From Pseudomonas aylmerensis (GTDB taxonomy: Bacteria; Pseudomonadota; Gammaproteobacteria; Pseudomonadales; Pseudomonadaceae): a stretch of 64,000 nucleotides of DNA. Both the position numbers and the translations under genes were made by a program. Below the pieces are notes generated by a model that had not been told where the DNA came from, searched no databases, and saw nothing but the letters and a program-made list of their open reading frames with translations. Shown piece by piece: positions 7,001 through 15,255 of the stretch. The stretch is from contig NZ_MAUE01000003.1 in NCBI RefSeq assembly GCF_001702265.1, positions 62,001 to 126,000 of the forward strand, written 5' to 3'. Every line of letters starts with the position of its first letter. Position 1 is the first letter of the stretch.

Positions 7001-9646
7001 TCAGCAGTCCAGTGGGTTGCGTTTTTCCGGGTTGATCCCGAACTTGACGATAGCGTCAGCCACTACCTTAGGCTCGATCTCACCACGGTCAGCCAAGGCT
7101 TCCAGGGCTGCCAACACCACGAAGTGACGGTCGACTTCGAAGAAGTGACGCAGCTTCTTGCGGCTGTCACTGCGGCCGAAACCGTCGGTGCCCAGGACTT
7201 TGAATTCCTTGGACGGGACCCACTGGCGAATTTGTTCAGCAAACAGTTTCATGTAGTCGGTCGAAGCGATCACCGGGCCTTTACGGCCGGTCAGGCACTC
7301 TTCCACGAAGGTGCGCTGTGGCTTCTGGCCAGGGTGCAGGCGGTTGTGACGCTCTACGGCCAGGCCATCGCGACGCAGTTCGTTGAAGCTGGTAACGCTC
7401 CAGACGTCAGCGCCGACGTTGAACTCGTCACGCAGGATCTTAGCCGCTTCACGCACTTCACGCAGGATGGTGCCGGAGCCCATCAGCTGCACGTGGTGCG
7501 CCGCTTCCTTGGTGTCTTCTTCGAGCAGGTACATGCCCTTGATGATGCCTTCCTCGACACCGGCCGGCATGGCTGGCTGCTGGTAGGACTCGTTCATCAC
7601 GGTGATGTAGTAGAAAACGTCCTGCTGCTCTTCGGTCATCTTCTTCATGCCGTCCTGGATGATCACCGCCAGCTCATAGCCGTAGGTTGGATCAAAGGTG
7701 CGGCAGTTCGGGATGGTGGCAGCCAGGATGTGGCTGTGACCGTCTTCGTGTTGCAGGCCTTCGCCGTTCAGCGTGGTACGGCCGGCGGTGCCGCCGATCA
7801 GGAAACCACGGGTACGGCTGTCGCCTGCTGCCCAAGCCAGGTCGCCGATACGCTGGAAACCGAACATCGAGTAGAAGATGTAGAACGGCAGCATCGGCTG
7901 GTTGTGGCTGGAGTACGAAGTACCGGCAGCGATGAAGGAGCTCATGGCGCCCGCTTCGTTGATGCCTTCTTCGAGGATCTGGCCCTTCTTGTCTTCCTTG
8001 TAGAACATCACCTGGTCTTTATCGACTGGCTCGTAGAGCTGGCCGACGGAGGAGTAGATGCCCAACTGACGGAACATGCCTTCCATACCGAAGGTACGGG
8101 CTTCGTCCGGGATGATCGGGACGATGCGCGAACCGATTTCCTTGTCCTTGACCAGCTGCGCGAGGATCCGCACGAAGGCCATGGTGGTGGAGATCTCACG
8201 GTCGCCCGAGCCGTCCAGGATAGCCTTGAGGGTATCGAGTGGCGGTGTAGGGATGTCGAAGGACTTGGCGCGACGCTGTGGCACGAAACCGCCCAGTGCG
8301 GCACGACGCTCGCTCAGGTAACGGGCTTCGGCGCTGTTCGGCTCCGGCTTGAAGAACGGCAGGTTCTCGAGCTCTTCGTCCTTGACCGGGATGTCGAAAC
8401 GATCGCGGAACAACTTCAGGCTGTCGACATCGACTTTCTTGGTGTTGTGCGCAGTGTTTTTCGCTTCGCCGGCACCGGTGCCATAACCCTTGATGGTCTT
8501 GGCCAGGATGACGGTCGGTTGTTCTTTGTGGTTGACCGCTTCGTGGTACGCCGCGTAGACCTTGTACGGGTCGTGGCCGCCACGGTTGAGTTTCCAGATC
8601 TCGTCGTCGGACAGGTCGGCAACCATCGCCTTGAGTTCAGGCGTGTTGAAGAAGTGTTCACGTACGAACGCGCCGTCTTTGGCTTTGTAGTTCTGGTACT
8701 CGCCGTCGATGACTTCGTCCATGCGGCGTTGCAGGATACCGTCGACGTCCTTGGCCAGCAGTGGGTCCCAGAAACGGCCCCAGATGACTTTGGTCACGTT
8801 CCACTGAGCACCGCGGAACACGCCTTCGAGTTCCTGGATGATCTTGCCGTTGCCGCGAACCGGGCCGTCGAGGCGCTGCAGGTTGCAGTTGATGACGAAG
8901 ATCAGGTTGTCCAGCTTCTCGCGGCCAGCCAGGGAGATGGCGCCCAGGGATTCCGGCTCGTCGCACTCGCCGTCGCCCAGGAAGCACCAGACTTTCTGCT
9001 TGCCTTCCGGGATGAAGCCGCGCGCTTCCAGGTACTTCATGAAGCGTGCCTGGTAGATCGCCTGGATCGGGCCAAGGCCCATGGATACAGTCGGGAACTG
9101 CCAGAAATCAGGCATCAGCCAAGGGTGCGGGTACGACGACAGGCCGTTACCGTCCACTTCCTGGCGGAAGTTGTTCATGTGTTCTTCGGTGATACGGCCT
9201 TCCATGAACGCACGGGCGTAGACGCCTGGCGAGGTGTGGCCCTGGAAGTAGATCAGGTCGCCGCCGTGTTCGTCGGTCGGGGCCTGGAAGAAGTAGTTGA
9301 AGCCGATGTCGTACAGGGTTGCGCTGGAAGCGAAGCTGGAGATGTGACCGCCCAGGTCAGAATCTTTCAAGTTCGTGCGCATTACCATCGCCATGGCGTT
9401 CCAACGTACCAGCGAGCGAATGCGGCGTTCCATGAACAGGTCGCCAGGCATGCGTGCTTCGTGGGTAACGGGGATGGTGTTGCGGTACGGCGTGGTGATG
9501 GCGTAGGGCAGTTGCGAGCCGCTGCGGGTCGCGAGTTCGCCCATACGGGTCATCAGGTAGTGAGCACGGTCTTCGCCTTCTTTGTCGAGAACCGATTCCA
9601 GGGCGTCCAGCCATTCCTGGGTTTCGACGGGATCGAGGTCTTGCAT
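7001..9646 (-). CDS. aceE: Pyruvate dehydrogenase E1 component (homodimeric type)
   Basis: The thiamine-diphosphate-dependent subunit that decarboxylates pyruvate and passes the acetyl group to AceF. The protein is 881 residues from the start MQDLDPVETQEW, the usual length in Pseudomonas. The TPP/Mg motif runs from GDGECDEPES to INCNLQRLDGP. I chose 9646 because GGAG lies six bases upstream and known homologues begin there. An in-frame ATG at 9721 would add 25 residues and has no good ribosome binding site. First gene of aceEF, with the operator-bearing promoter upstream. Confidence 0.95.
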   Translation of the reverse strand: MQDLDPVETQEWLDALESVLDKEGEDRAHYLMTRMGELATRSGSQLPYAITTPYRNTIPVTHEARMPGDLFMERRIRSLVRWNAMAMVMRTNLKDSDLGGHISSFASSATLYDIGFNYFFQAPTDEHGGDLIYFQGHTSPGVYARAFMEGRITEEHMNNFRQEVDGNGLSSYPHPWLMPDFWQFPTVSMGLGPIQAIYQARFMKYLEARGFIPEGKQKVWCFLGDGECDEPESLGAISLAGREKLDNLIFVINCNLQRLDGPVRGNGKIIQELEGVFRGAQWNVTKVIWGRFWDPLLAKDVDGILQRRMDEVIDGEYQNYKAKDGAFVREHFFNTPELKAMVADLSDDEIWKLNRGGHDPYKVYAAYHEAVNHKEQPTVILAKTIKGYGTGAGEAKNTAHNTKKVDVDSLKLFRDRFDIPVKDEELENLPFFKPEPNSAEARYLSERRAALGGFVPQRRAKSFDIPTPPLDTLKAILDGSGDREISTTMAFVRILAQLVKDKEIGSRIVPIIPDEARTFGMEGMFRQLGIYSSVGQLYEPVDKDQVMFYKEDKKGQILEEGINEAGAMSSFIAAGTSYSSHNQPMLPFYIFYSMFGFQRIGDLAWAAGDSRTRGFLIGGTAGRTTLNGEGLQHEDGHSHILAATIPNCRTFDPTYGYELAVIIQDGMKKMTEEQQDVFYYITVMNESYQQPAMPAGVEEGIIKGMYLLEEDTKEAAHHVQLMGSGTILREVREAAKILRDEFNVGADVWSVTSFNELRRDGLAVERHNRLHPGQKPQRTFVEECLTGRKGPVIASTDYMKLFAEQIRQWVPSKEFKVLGTDGFGRSDSRKKLRHFFEVDRHFVVLAALEALADRGEIEPKVVADAIVKFGINPEKRNPLDC

Positions 9647-9734
9647 GGCTTGCTCCAGGGCGGAAAGGCTACCAGAATCGGTTGCCTGAAGTTTGCGACT
9701 GGCCTTGTGGGCAGACGACATAAATTCTTGGATG

Positions 9735-9752
9735 GCCGAAGGTTGCTTCGGC
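9735..9752 (-). other. Stem-loop in the aceE 5' leader
   Basis: A perfect 7-bp stem GCCGAAG/CTTCGGC with a 4-base loop lies about 90 bp upstream of the aceE start, in the transcribed leader if the promoter at 9799-9826 is used. Confidence 0.5.
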
Positions 9753-9756
9753 GTCC

Positions 9757-9771
9757 TGTAGTTTTACTACA
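9757..9771. promoter_or_regulatory. GntR/FadR-type operator 2 of aceEF
   Basis: The palindrome TGTAGT-TTT-ACTACA fits the general FadR-subfamily operator TNGTNNNACNA. It lies downstream of the predicted promoter, 52 bp centre to centre from a near-identical site at 9810-9822. That is about five helical turns. PdhR-like repression is the natural guess; the regulator gene is not in this window. Confidence 0.6.
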
Positions 9772-9798
9772 AATCGTCGGCCATTTCAGCCTTTCGAA

Positions 9799-9826
9799 TG
9801 TATATACGAGTAGTAAAACTACACAA
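9799..9826 (-). promoter_or_regulatory. Candidate aceEF promoter
   Basis: On the minus strand TTGTGT (9826-9821), a 16-base spacer and TATACA (9804-9799) resemble a sigma70 promoter. The spacer contains the operator at 9810-9822, a classical position for steric repression. Confidence 0.5.
9810..9822. promoter_or_regulatory. GntR/FadR-type operator 1 of aceEF
   Basis: GTAGT-AAA-ACTAC is the inverse of the second operator and fits TNGTNNNACNA. It sits between the predicted -35 and -10 hexamers of the aceE promoter. Confidence 0.6.
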
Positions 9827-9907
9827 GACTGAGCGGATTGCTCGGTCTGGCTGGTGAGCATAATCGTTATTGTTGATCTTTTGCGAACAAGAAAAGGTAG
9901 AAGTTTA

Positions 9908-10033
9908 ATGTTGCCTGCCAAAATTAATGATTTTTCAGCTATTTCTAACTTTTGTTCGACAGTCCTTCATCGAGCGTGGTTCTTGCGTTCACAGCTACAA
10001 GCCATTTACGCGCCGATCAAGGATAGACCATGA
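9908..10033 (+). CDS. Possible 41-residue leader ORF overlapping the glnE start
   Basis: An ATG at 9908 opens a 41-codon frame (starting MLPAKINDFSAIS) whose TGA overlaps the glnE ATG in an ATGA junction. A weak AGAAG lies four bases upstream. The codon choice is AT-rich and unlike its neighbours, so it may be chance. No family recognised. The surrounding 9827-10029 is otherwise AT-rich non-coding DNA that should carry the glnE promoter. Confidence 0.2.
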   Translation: MLPAKINDFSAISNFCSTVLHRAWFLRSQLQAIYAPIKDRP

Positions 10034-12969
10034 GCCTGCCAACACTGGCCGAATTACCCGCCATTCTCTTGCCTTACGCCAGCCGGGCCGAGCAGTCATT
10101 TCGTGACGCAGTGGCCGCGCTGGACGACGATCATGGCCTTTCTGCGTGGACGCCGCAACGGTGGGCCGACTTCGCCCGCGTGTGCGCCGCCAGTGATTTC
10201 GTGATTGAACAGAGTGTGCGTGACCCTTTGATGTTGCTCGAGCTGGTGGCCTGGGGCGAGCTGGACCGCGGCTTTGCGCCGGGCGAGCTGTGCGGCCAGA
10301 TCGCCGGCGCCGTGCAACAGGCCGAAACAGAAGATGAGCTGGGCCGCGTGCTGCGCCGCCAGCGCACGCGCCAGCAAGTGCGCATCATCTGGCGCGACCT
10401 GACCCGCCAGGCGGACCTGGTGCAAACCTGCCGAGACCTCTCCGACATGGCCGACGCCAGCATCGACCAGGCCTACCAGTGGCTGTACCAGCGCCATTGC
10501 GTGCAGTTCGGCACGCCGACTGGCCGGCGCAGCGGCGAAGCCCAGCACATGGTGATCCTCGGCATGGGCAAGCTCGGTGCGGTGGAGCTGAACCTGTCGT
10601 CGGATATCGACCTGATCTTCGCCTACCCCGAGGGCGGGGAGACGGTGGGCGTCAAGCGTTCCCTGGATAATCAGGAGTTCTTCATTCGCCTTGGTCAAAA
10701 ATTGATCAAGGCCCTCGATCCGATGACCGTCGACGGCTTCGTGTTCCGTGTCGACATGCGCCTGCGCCCCTACGGCTCGGCTGGCGCCCTGGTGCTCAGC
10801 TTCAACGCGCTGGAGCAGTACTACCAGGACCAGGGGCGCGACTGGGAACGCTACGCCATGATCAAGGCGCGTGTGGTCGCCGGCGACCAGGTCGCCGGTG
10901 CGCAGTTGCTCGATATGCTGCGCCCCTTCGTGTACCGCCGTTACCTGGACTTTTCCGCCATCGAAGCGCTGCGCACCATGAAGCAGTTGATCCAGCAGGA
11001 AGTGCGGCGCAAGGGCATGGCCGAAAACATCAAGCTGGGCTCGGGTGGCATCCGCGAGGTGGAGTTCATCGCCCAGGCCTTCCAGTTGATCCACGGTGGT
11101 CGCGACCTCAGCCTGCAGCAGCGGCCGCTGCTCAAAGTGCTCGGCACCCTCGAAGGCCAGGGCTACCTGCCGCCGGCGGTGATCGCCGAGTTGCGCAACG
11201 GCTATGAATTCCTGCGCTACACCGAGCACGCGATCCAGGCGATTGCCGATCGCCAGACGCAAATGCTCCCGGACAGCCCGGAGGACCAGGCGCGCATTGC
11301 CTTTATGCTCGGTTTTGCCGACTGGTCCGCGTTCCATGAGCGCCTGATGTACTGGCGTGGCCGGGTGGATTGGCATTTCCGCCAGGTCATCGCGGATCCG
11401 GATGAAGAAGAGGGCGAAGAGGGCGAACTGGTCGTGGGCGGAGAGTGGTTGCCGCTGTGGGAAGAGTCCCAGGACGAAGAGGCTGCGTGTCGCCAGCTCG
11501 CGGAGGGCGGCTTCACTGACGCGCCCAAGGCCCTCAAGGCCTTGGCCGGCCTGCGCAGCAGCCCGCAATTGCGCGCCATGCAGCGCCTCGGTCGCGAGCG
11601 ATTGGACGCGTTTATCCCGCGCCTGCTGGCCCAGGCCGTCGAACACGCCAACCCGGACCTGGTGCTCGAACGTGTATTGCCGCTGGTGGAGGCCGTCGCG
11701 CGGCGCTCTGCCTATCTGGTGCTGCTCACGGAAAATCCCGACGCCCTGCGCCGCCTGCTGACCCTGTGCGCCGCCAGCCCGTGGATTGCCGAGCAGATCA
11801 CGCGTTTCCCGCTGCTGCTCGACGAGTTGCTCAACGAAGGCCGCCTGTTCAAGCCGCCATTGGCGCCGGAACTTGCCGCCGAGTTGCGCGAGCGGCTCAC
11901 GCGGATCCCCGAGGATGACCTGGAGCAGCAGATGGAGGCCCTGCGGCACTTCAAGCTGGCTCACCGCCTGCGCGTGGCGGCCTCGGAAATCGCCGGCAGC
12001 CTGCCGTTGATGAAAGTCAGCGACTACTTGACCTGGCTCGCCGAAGCCATCCTCGAACAGGTACTGGCCCTGGCCTGGCGCCAGACCGTGGCGCGCCACG
12101 GCTCGCCGCAACGGCTGGACGGCACCTTGTGCGATCCCGGGTTCATCATTGTCGGTTATGGGAAAGTCGGCGGCATCGAACTGGGGCATGGTTCGGACCT
12201 GGACCTGGTGTTTATCCACGATGGCGACCCGCAGGCCGAGACTGACGGCGCCAAGCCGATTGATGGCGCGCAGTTCTTCACGCGCCTGGGCCAGCGGATC
12301 ATCCATCTGCTGACCACCCAGACCAACTCCGGCCAGCTGTATGAGGTGGACATGCGCCTGCGACCTTCGGGCGCGTCCGGGCTGTTGGTCAGTTCGCTCG
12401 GCGCGTTTGATCGCTATCAACAAAATGAAGCCTGGACCTGGGAACATCAGGCCCTGATCCGCGCGCGCGTGCTGGTCGGCAGCCAGGATGTGGGCCAGGC
12501 GTTCGAGCAGGTCCGGGCCAAGGTACTGGGGCGTGAGCGCGATCTGGCGAAGCTGCGCCAGGAGGTCAGCGAGATGCGCGCCAAGATGCGTGACAACCTG
12601 GGTACCAAGGGCACGGCGGCCGGCACCGGCGCCAATGCCTTCGAAGCCACGGCGCTGTTCGACCTCAAGCAGGACGCCGGAGGTATCGTCGATATTGAAT
12701 TTATGGTGCAATACGCGGCTTTGGCGTGGTCTGCGCAGCATCCATCGTTGCTGCGCTATACCGACAATATCCGCATTCTGGAAGGCCTGGAGCAGGTGGG
12801 GTTGATGCCCGCCGCCGATGCTCATCTGCTGCGCGAGGTGTATAAAGCCTACCGCTCCGCCGCGCACCGCCAGGCCCTGCAGAATGAGGCTGGTACGGTA
12901 GCCGGGGATCAGTTCGCCGACGAACGGCGCCAGGTGATGCGAATCTGGCAGGAACTGGGGTTAAGCTGA
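10030..12969 (+). CDS. glnE: Bifunctional glutamine synthetase adenylyltransferase/adenylyl-removing enzyme
   Basis: At 979 residues this is full-length GlnE, which adenylylates and deadenylylates GlnA under PII control. The N-terminal adenylyl-removing nucleotidyltransferase domain has GMGKLG (178-183) and SDIDLIF (191-197). The C-terminal adenylylating domain has VGYGKVGG (708-715) and SDLDLVF (722-728). Both carry the paired metal-binding aspartates. AAGGA lies six bases before the ATG. It is divergent from aceE and followed by a REPIN and a strong hairpin that separate it from the LPS operon. There is no ilvE here, unlike P. aeruginosa. Confidence 0.97.
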   Translation: MSLPTLAELPAILLPYASRAEQSFRDAVAALDDDHGLSAWTPQRWADFARVCAASDFVIEQSVRDPLMLLELVAWGELDRGFAPGELCGQIAGAVQQAETEDELGRVLRRQRTRQQVRIIWRDLTRQADLVQTCRDLSDMADASIDQAYQWLYQRHCVQFGTPTGRRSGEAQHMVILGMGKLGAVELNLSSDIDLIFAYPEGGETVGVKRSLDNQEFFIRLGQKLIKALDPMTVDGFVFRVDMRLRPYGSAGALVLSFNALEQYYQDQGRDWERYAMIKARVVAGDQVAGAQLLDMLRPFVYRRYLDFSAIEALRTMKQLIQQEVRRKGMAENIKLGSGGIREVEFIAQAFQLIHGGRDLSLQQRPLLKVLGTLEGQGYLPPAVIAELRNGYEFLRYTEHAIQAIADRQTQMLPDSPEDQARIAFMLGFADWSAFHERLMYWRGRVDWHFRQVIADPDEEEGEEGELVVGGEWLPLWEESQDEEAACRQLAEGGFTDAPKALKALAGLRSSPQLRAMQRLGRERLDAFIPRLLAQAVEHANPDLVLERVLPLVEAVARRSAYLVLLTENPDALRRLLTLCAASPWIAEQITRFPLLLDELLNEGRLFKPPLAPELAAELRERLTRIPEDDLEQQMEALRHFKLAHRLRVAASEIAGSLPLMKVSDYLTWLAEAILEQVLALAWRQTVARHGSPQRLDGTLCDPGFIIVGYGKVGGIELGHGSDLDLVFIHDGDPQAETDGAKPIDGAQFFTRLGQRIIHLLTTQTNSGQLYEVDMRLRPSGASGLLVSSLGAFDRYQQNEAWTWEHQALIRARVLVGSQDVGQAFEQVRAKVLGRERDLAKLRQEVSEMRAKMRDNLGTKGTAAGTGANAFEATALFDLKQDAGGIVDIEFMVQYAALAWSAQHPSLLRYTDNIRILEGLEQVGLMPAADAHLLREVYKAYRSAAHRQALQNEAGTVAGDQFADERRQVMRIWQELGLS

Positions 12970-12981
12970 AGCTCGAATAAA

Positions 12982-13075
12982 GGTGGGAGCGGGCTTGCTC
13001 GCGAAAGCGGTAGTTCAGTCACTCGATGTGGCGGCTGACAGATCGCTTTTGCGAGCAAGCCCGCTCCCGCACAAA
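12982..13075. repeat. REPIN (two inverted REP sequences) between glnE and waaF
   Basis: Two REP units, GTGGGAGCGGGCTTGCTCGC on the left and its inverted partner GCGAGCAAGCCCGCTCCCGC on the right, flank about 45 bp. This is the typical doublet arrangement mobilised by RAYT transposases in P. fluorescens. Confidence 0.85.
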
Positions 13076-13115
13076 GCTGTTACCGGGCCAACCGTGACCT
13101 ACAGTAATTTTCGAG

Positions 13116-13139
13116 GCGGGGAGGCATAAGCCTCCCCGC
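13116..13139 (+). terminator. Strong hairpin between glnE and waaF
   Basis: A perfect 10-bp stem GCGGGGAGGC/GCCTCCCCGC with loop ATAA lies 19 bp before the waaF start. It is followed by a weak T-containing stretch. It could end glnE transcription or form part of the waaF leader. Confidence 0.6.
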
Positions 13140-13157
13140 ATCGTTTGTGGAAACTAC

Positions 13158-14192
13158 ATGAATATTCTGATCGTTGGGCCCAGTTGGGTCGGTGACATGG
13201 TGATGGCACAGACACTGTTCCAGTGCCTGCGCCAGCGCTATCCGGACTGCCAGATCGACGTGCTTGCCCCTGAGTGGAGCCGGCCGATCCTCGAGCGCAT
13301 GCCCGAAGTGCGCAAGGCCTTGAGCTTTCCGCTCGGCCACGGTGCCCTGGAACTGGCGACCCGCCGGCGTATCGGCAAATCCCTGGCCGGCCAGTACGAC
13401 CAGGCGATCCTGCTGCCCAACTCGATGAAGTCGGCGCTTGTGCCGTTTTTCGCCGGTATTCCCAAGCGCACCGGCTGGCGTGGCGAGTTTCGCTACGGCC
13501 TGCTCAATGACGTGCGCAAGCTCGACAAGGCGCGTTACCCGCTGATGATCGAGCGTTTCATGGCGTTGGCCTACGCCCCCGGCGCCGAATTGCCGACGCC
13601 GTACCCGCGCCCGAGCCTGCAGATCGACCCAGTCACCCGCGATGCAGCGCTGGCCAAGTTCGGCCTGCAACTCGATCGCCCGGTGCTGGCGCTGTGCCCG
13701 GGTGCTGAGTTTGGCGAGTCCAAGCGCTGGCCGTCGGAGCATTACGCCAAAGTCGCCGAGACCAAGATCCGCGAAGGTTGGCAGGTGTGGCTGTTTGGAT
13801 CGAAAAAGGATCACCCGGTCGGCGAGGACATTCGCCAGCGCCTGATTCCCGGCCTGCGCGAAGAAGCCGTGAACCTCAGTGGCGATACGTCACTGGCCGA
13901 GGCCATCGACTTGCTGTCCTGCGCCGACTCGGTGGTGTCCAACGACTCCGGCCTGATGCACGTGGCGGCTGCACTGAACCGCCCGCTGGTGGCGGTCTAC
14001 GGCTCCACCTCGCCGGGCTTCACTCCGCCGTTGGCCGACCAGGTCGAAGTGGTGCGCCTGGGACTCGATTGCAGCCCCTGTTTTGATCGCACCTGCCGTT
14101 TCGGCCATTACAACTGCATGCGCCAATTGCTGCCGCAGCCGGTGAACGAAGCCTTGCAGCGGTTGCAGGGCTCTGCGGTCGAGGTCCGATAG
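13158..14192 (+). CDS. waaF: ADP-heptose:LPS heptosyltransferase II
   Basis: A 344-residue glycosyltransferase family 9 protein that adds the second L,D-heptose to the LPS inner core at the cytoplasmic face of the inner membrane. It begins with NILIVGPSWVGDMVMAQ. The donor-binding region is seen as CPGAEFGESKRWP (about 180-192) and SNDSGLMHVAAAL (about 258-270). It heads a run of seven genes that abut or overlap (waaF to wapQ). The start is the ATG at 13158. Confidence 0.96.
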   Translation: MNILIVGPSWVGDMVMAQTLFQCLRQRYPDCQIDVLAPEWSRPILERMPEVRKALSFPLGHGALELATRRRIGKSLAGQYDQAILLPNSMKSALVPFFAGIPKRTGWRGEFRYGLLNDVRKLDKARYPLMIERFMALAYAPGAELPTPYPRPSLQIDPVTRDAALAKFGLQLDRPVLALCPGAEFGESKRWPSEHYAKVAETKIREGWQVWLFGSKKDHPVGEDIRQRLIPGLREEAVNLSGDTSLAEAIDLLSCADSVVSNDSGLMHVAAALNRPLVAVYGSTSPGFTPPLADQVEVVRLGLDCSPCFDRTCRFGHYNCMRQLLPQPVNEALQRLQGSAVEVR

Positions 14193-14193
14193 T

Positions 14194-15255
14194 TTGCGCG
14201 TACTGGTAATCAAGACCTCATCCCTGGGCGACGTGATCCACGCGTTGCCGGCACTTACCGACGCCGCGCGGGCGATCCCGGGCATTCAATTCGACTGGGT
14301 GGTGGAAGAAGGCTTTGCCGAAATCCCCACCTGGCACCCGGCGGTGGACAAGGTGATCCCGGTGGCGATCCGCCGCTGGCGCAAGAACCTTTGGCAGACC
14401 TTCAAGAGTGGCGAGTGGCGACGCTTCAAGCAGCGCATTCAGTCGACCAAATATGACCTGGTAATCGATGCCCAGGGTCTGCTCAAAAGTGCCTGGTTGA
14501 CCCGTTACGTGCGGGCCCCGGTGGCGGGTTTTGACCAGCAGTCGGCCCGTGAGCCAATCGCCGCGCGCTTCTATTCGCGCCGCCTGGCCGTGGCCCGTGG
14601 GCAGCATGCGGTGGAGCGTTTGCGCCAGCTGTTTGCCGTGGCACTCGGTTATGACTTGCCCAAAGGCCTGGGCGACTATGGCCTGAGCGTCGACAAGTTG
14701 CTCGGCCTGCCGCCGAAAAAGCCCTTCGTGCTGCTGCTGCACGGCACCACCTGGGACACCAAGCACTGGCCCGAAGCCTACTGGCGCGAGCTGGCCGAAC
14801 GCATGGGCCGCCTGGGGGTGGACGTGAAGTTGCCGTGGGGCAACCCGGTCGAAAAGGCCCGGGCCGAGCGCCTGGCCCAGGGCCTGCCGAATGCCGAGGT
14901 CCTGCCCAAGTTGAACCTGGCCGGCGTCGCCCGCGTATTGGCCGGTGCCCGCGCCTGTGTGGCGGTGGACACCGGCCTTGGCCACTTGGCGGCGGCGCTG
15001 GATGTGCCGACCATTTCCCTGTTCGGCCCGACCAATCCCGGCCTGACCGGCGCCTACGGCAAGGGCCAGATTCACCTGGCCAGCGATTGGTCATGCGCAC
15101 CGTGCCTGCAAAAGAACTGTACCTATCAACCGACGGCGGATGACCTGCGTCGGTTCGACATCAAGCGCGAGTCGCCCCTGTGCTTCACGCGCCTGAACCC
15201 TGAGCGTGTGGCGAGCCGGCTGAGCACGTTGTTACTGGCTGAGGAACTGCACTGA
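14194..15255 (+). CDS. waaC: ADP-heptose:LPS heptosyltransferase I (TTG start)
   Basis: A 353-residue GT9 enzyme that attaches the first heptose to Kdo. MRVLVIKTSSLGDVIHALPAL is the family N terminus and fixes the start at a TTG one base after the waaF stop. LLHGTTWDTKHWPEAYW and VDTGLGHLAAALDVP form the ADP-heptose site. Its TGA overlaps the waaG ATG. The TTG start may reduce initiation and tie translation to waaF. Confidence 0.95.
   Translation: MRVLVIKTSSLGDVIHALPALTDAARAIPGIQFDWVVEEGFAEIPTWHPAVDKVIPVAIRRWRKNLWQTFKSGEWRRFKQRIQSTKYDLVIDAQGLLKSAWLTRYVRAPVAGFDQQSAREPIAARFYSRRLAVARGQHAVERLRQLFAVALGYDLPKGLGDYGLSVDKLLGLPPKKPFVLLLHGTTWDTKHWPEAYWRELAERMGRLGVDVKLPWGNPVEKARAERLAQGLPNAEVLPKLNLAGVARVLAGARACVAVDTGLGHLAAALDVPTISLFGPTNPGLTGAYGKGQIHLASDWSCAPCLQKNCTYQPTADDLRRFDIKRESPLCFTRLNPERVASRLSTLLLAEELH

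Noticed and set aside
7124..9832. A 902-codon open frame antisense to aceE
   Set aside because: It mirrors aceE codon by codon. Strong GC bias at third positions keeps the antisense frame open; the protein has no family features and there is no promoter or ribosome binding site.
10096..12867. A 923-codon open frame antisense to glnE
   Set aside because: Same GC-bias shadow; glnE is unmistakable on the other strand.
12970..13157. A lost ilvE gene between glnE and waaF
   Set aside because: P. aeruginosa has ilvE here, but only 188 bp with a REPIN is present and no ilvE remnant is seen; from memory P. putida also lacks it at this place.
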